Source: a virus
Length of the DNA stretch: 26,368 bases
Direction: 5' to 3' (one strand)
IMG/VR virus record: IMGVR_UViG_3300029914_001571
Location: 1 to 26,368 of that record
Shown here one piece after another: positions 25,555 through 26,368 of the stretch (within the stretch, counting starts at the first letter, position 1; each line of letters starts with the position of its first letter). The notes beneath the pieces are model-generated. The model was given only the letters and a program-made list of their open reading frames with translations. It was not told where the DNA came from and searched no databases. Both the position numbers and the translations under genes were made by a program.

Positions 25555-26160
25555 ATGGAAACAATAAAAGGAATCGACACATCATATTGGCAAGGAAATA
25601 ATATTAATTGGACTTCAGTATCTAATGCAGGTATACAATTTGCTTATATAAAGTCCACTGAAGGGAAATCAAGAATAGAACCTAACGCACAATCACAATC
25701 TTCAGGCGCAAAGAATGCAGGTCTATCAATCGGATATTATCATTTTGCACATCCTGAATCTGATTCAGCAACAGATGAAGCAAATTTCTTTGATGCAGCA
25801 CTAAAGAATTTACCACAAGCTGACTTAATACCAGTTCTTGATATAGAAATAAACAAATCAAACTTATCATCTGAACAAATGACTAATTGGATGGAAGGTT
25901 TTGTTTCACAAATGAAAATCCTTGGCTATTCAAACGTTATGATTTATTCATACACCCCTTTCTTAAACCAGTATCTTCTTCCTTCAGAGATATTAGCACC
26001 AACAAAATTATGGATTGCACAATATACAACAGCACCACAACCGACAATTCCACACGGCTATTCAGCTTATGATGTATGGCAATACAGTAATAGCGGAAAT
26101 ATATCTGGCATACAAGGTAATGTTGATGTAAATGTTTGTTCAGTCCTACCTACTGCATAA
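25555..26160 (+). CDS. GH25 lysozyme (endolysin)
   Basis: A 201-aa glycoside hydrolase family 25 enzyme expected to cut the beta-1,4 bond between N-acetylmuramic acid and N-acetylglucosamine in peptidoglycan. The fold signatures are complete: G-I-D-T-S-Y-W-Q-G with Asp8 at the start, G-Y-Y-H-F-A (60-65), the catalytic pair in P-V-L-D-I-E (Asp96, Glu98) and the C-terminal W-Q-Y-S. The length fits a single catalytic domain without cell-wall binding repeats, and there is no signal peptide, so release should depend on the holin. It lies about 3.9 kb from the holin, after the accessory genes, and ends before a strong terminator. Confidence 0.95.
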   Translation: METIKGIDTSYWQGNNINWTSVSNAGIQFAYIKSTEGKSRIEPNAQSQSSGAKNAGLSIGYYHFAHPESDSATDEANFFDAALKNLPQADLIPVLDIEINKSNLSSEQMTNWMEGFVSQMKILGYSNVMIYSYTPFLNQYLLPSEILAPTKLWIAQYTTAPQPTIPHGYSAYDVWQYSNSGNISGIQGNVDVNVCSVLPTA

Positions 26161-26161
26161 A

Positions 26162-26187
26162 AAAAGGATTCATTTCTGAACCCTTTC
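26162..26187. terminator. Bidirectional intrinsic terminator
   Basis: A 10-bp inverted repeat (26163-26186) lies between the lysozyme and a reverse-strand gene. On the minus strand it has a GAAA loop, one G-T pair and seven following T residues, so it should stop the reverse gene efficiently. For the plus strand the stem has one A-C mismatch and a weaker T run. Confidence 0.8.
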
Positions 26188-26209
26188 TAACAAATAACAA
26201 ACAATGATT

Positions 26210-26368
26210 TTATTTTTCTGGCTCAAATAAACTATCAACAAAGTTTTGAAGCGTTATTTCATCTTTAGAACTATTACCTGCTAATATAGTAGCAATACTT
26301 TTTAGCTGTTTAATATCAAGGTTTAGTTCTTCGCGCAAATACTTCAGAGCAAGATTTTCTTTTGGCAT
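26210..26368 (-). CDS. Short reverse-strand protein at the right edge (possibly partial)
   Basis: A 52-aa helical, charged protein (starts MPKENLALKY, ends SLFEPEK) read on the minus strand. The ATG is exactly at the last base of the window, so the gene may begin further right with this Met internal. The peptide resembles helical parts of phage regulators, but no HTH can be asserted from what is visible. Its direction, toward the terminator at 26162, opposite to the late genes, would suit a lysogeny function; this is a guess by position. Confidence 0.5.
   Translation of the reverse strand: MPKENLALKYLREELNLDIKQLKSIATILAGNSSKDEITLQNFVDSLFEPEK

Noticed and set aside
1-26368. tRNA genes, CRISPR arrays, insertion sequences, or att direct repeats
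   Set aside because: None was visible by eye; a dedicated search would be needed for weak cases.

Overview
The window looks like most of an integrated tailed bacteriophage (prophage) of a Bacteroidota host, probably of flavobacterial, sphingobacterial or chitinophagal type. The support is low G+C with A/T-rich third codon positions, starts preceded by A/T-rich leaders rather than Shine-Dalgarno sequences, a Bacteroidetes-type tyrosine recombinase, and several structural proteins of kinds I associate with Bacteroidetes phages. The major capsid protein, portal, prohead protease, tape measure, tail tube, holin and GH25 lysozyme can be assigned. I see no terminase, replication gene, tRNA, CRISPR array or att repeat, so the element probably continues beyond the window.

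Layout. 1-3.5 kb is an integration and early-control block: integrase, an excisionase-like helix-turn-helix protein, a short sigma-70-type factor and several small unknown genes, punctuated by three intrinsic terminators. 3.55-12.2 kb is a tail block: a neck or tail-terminator-like protein, a tail-chaperone-like gene with a -1 frame extension, an HK97-gp10-like protein, two very large tail or baseplate proteins (the second interrupted by an in-frame TGA) and a fibre-like protein. At 12.2-13.1 kb a reverse-strand multi-pass membrane protein interrupts the virion genes, as phage morons do. 13.2-21.2 kb holds the tape measure, a prohead protease fused to a HAD-like phosphatase domain, a scaffold-like protein, the major capsid protein, the tail tube, a small neck candidate, the portal and a connector. 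21.2-22.0 kb holds a holin and a reverse-strand small membrane protein. 22.0-22.7 kb is about 0.7 kb without a recognisable gene but with several strong hairpins. 22.7-25.5 kb holds a PD-(D/E)XK-like nuclease, a second, divergent sigma-like protein and small accessory genes. The endolysin is at 25.55 kb, and a short reverse gene reaches the right edge.

The most interesting signal is regulatory. Two short motifs recur just upstream of start codons and divide the genes by module. CTATTTAW (8 sites) lies 10-24 nt before early or accessory starts, often 11 or 15 nt. ATATATAT (14 sites) lies before most virion and lysis operons. Because the element encodes two sigma-like proteins, a simple hypothesis is a self-contained two-stage promoter system, with ATATATAT comparable to the -10-only late promoters of T4. 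One site, before the first sigma gene, merges both motifs. The sequence shows the motifs and the sigma-like genes; the link between them is inference.
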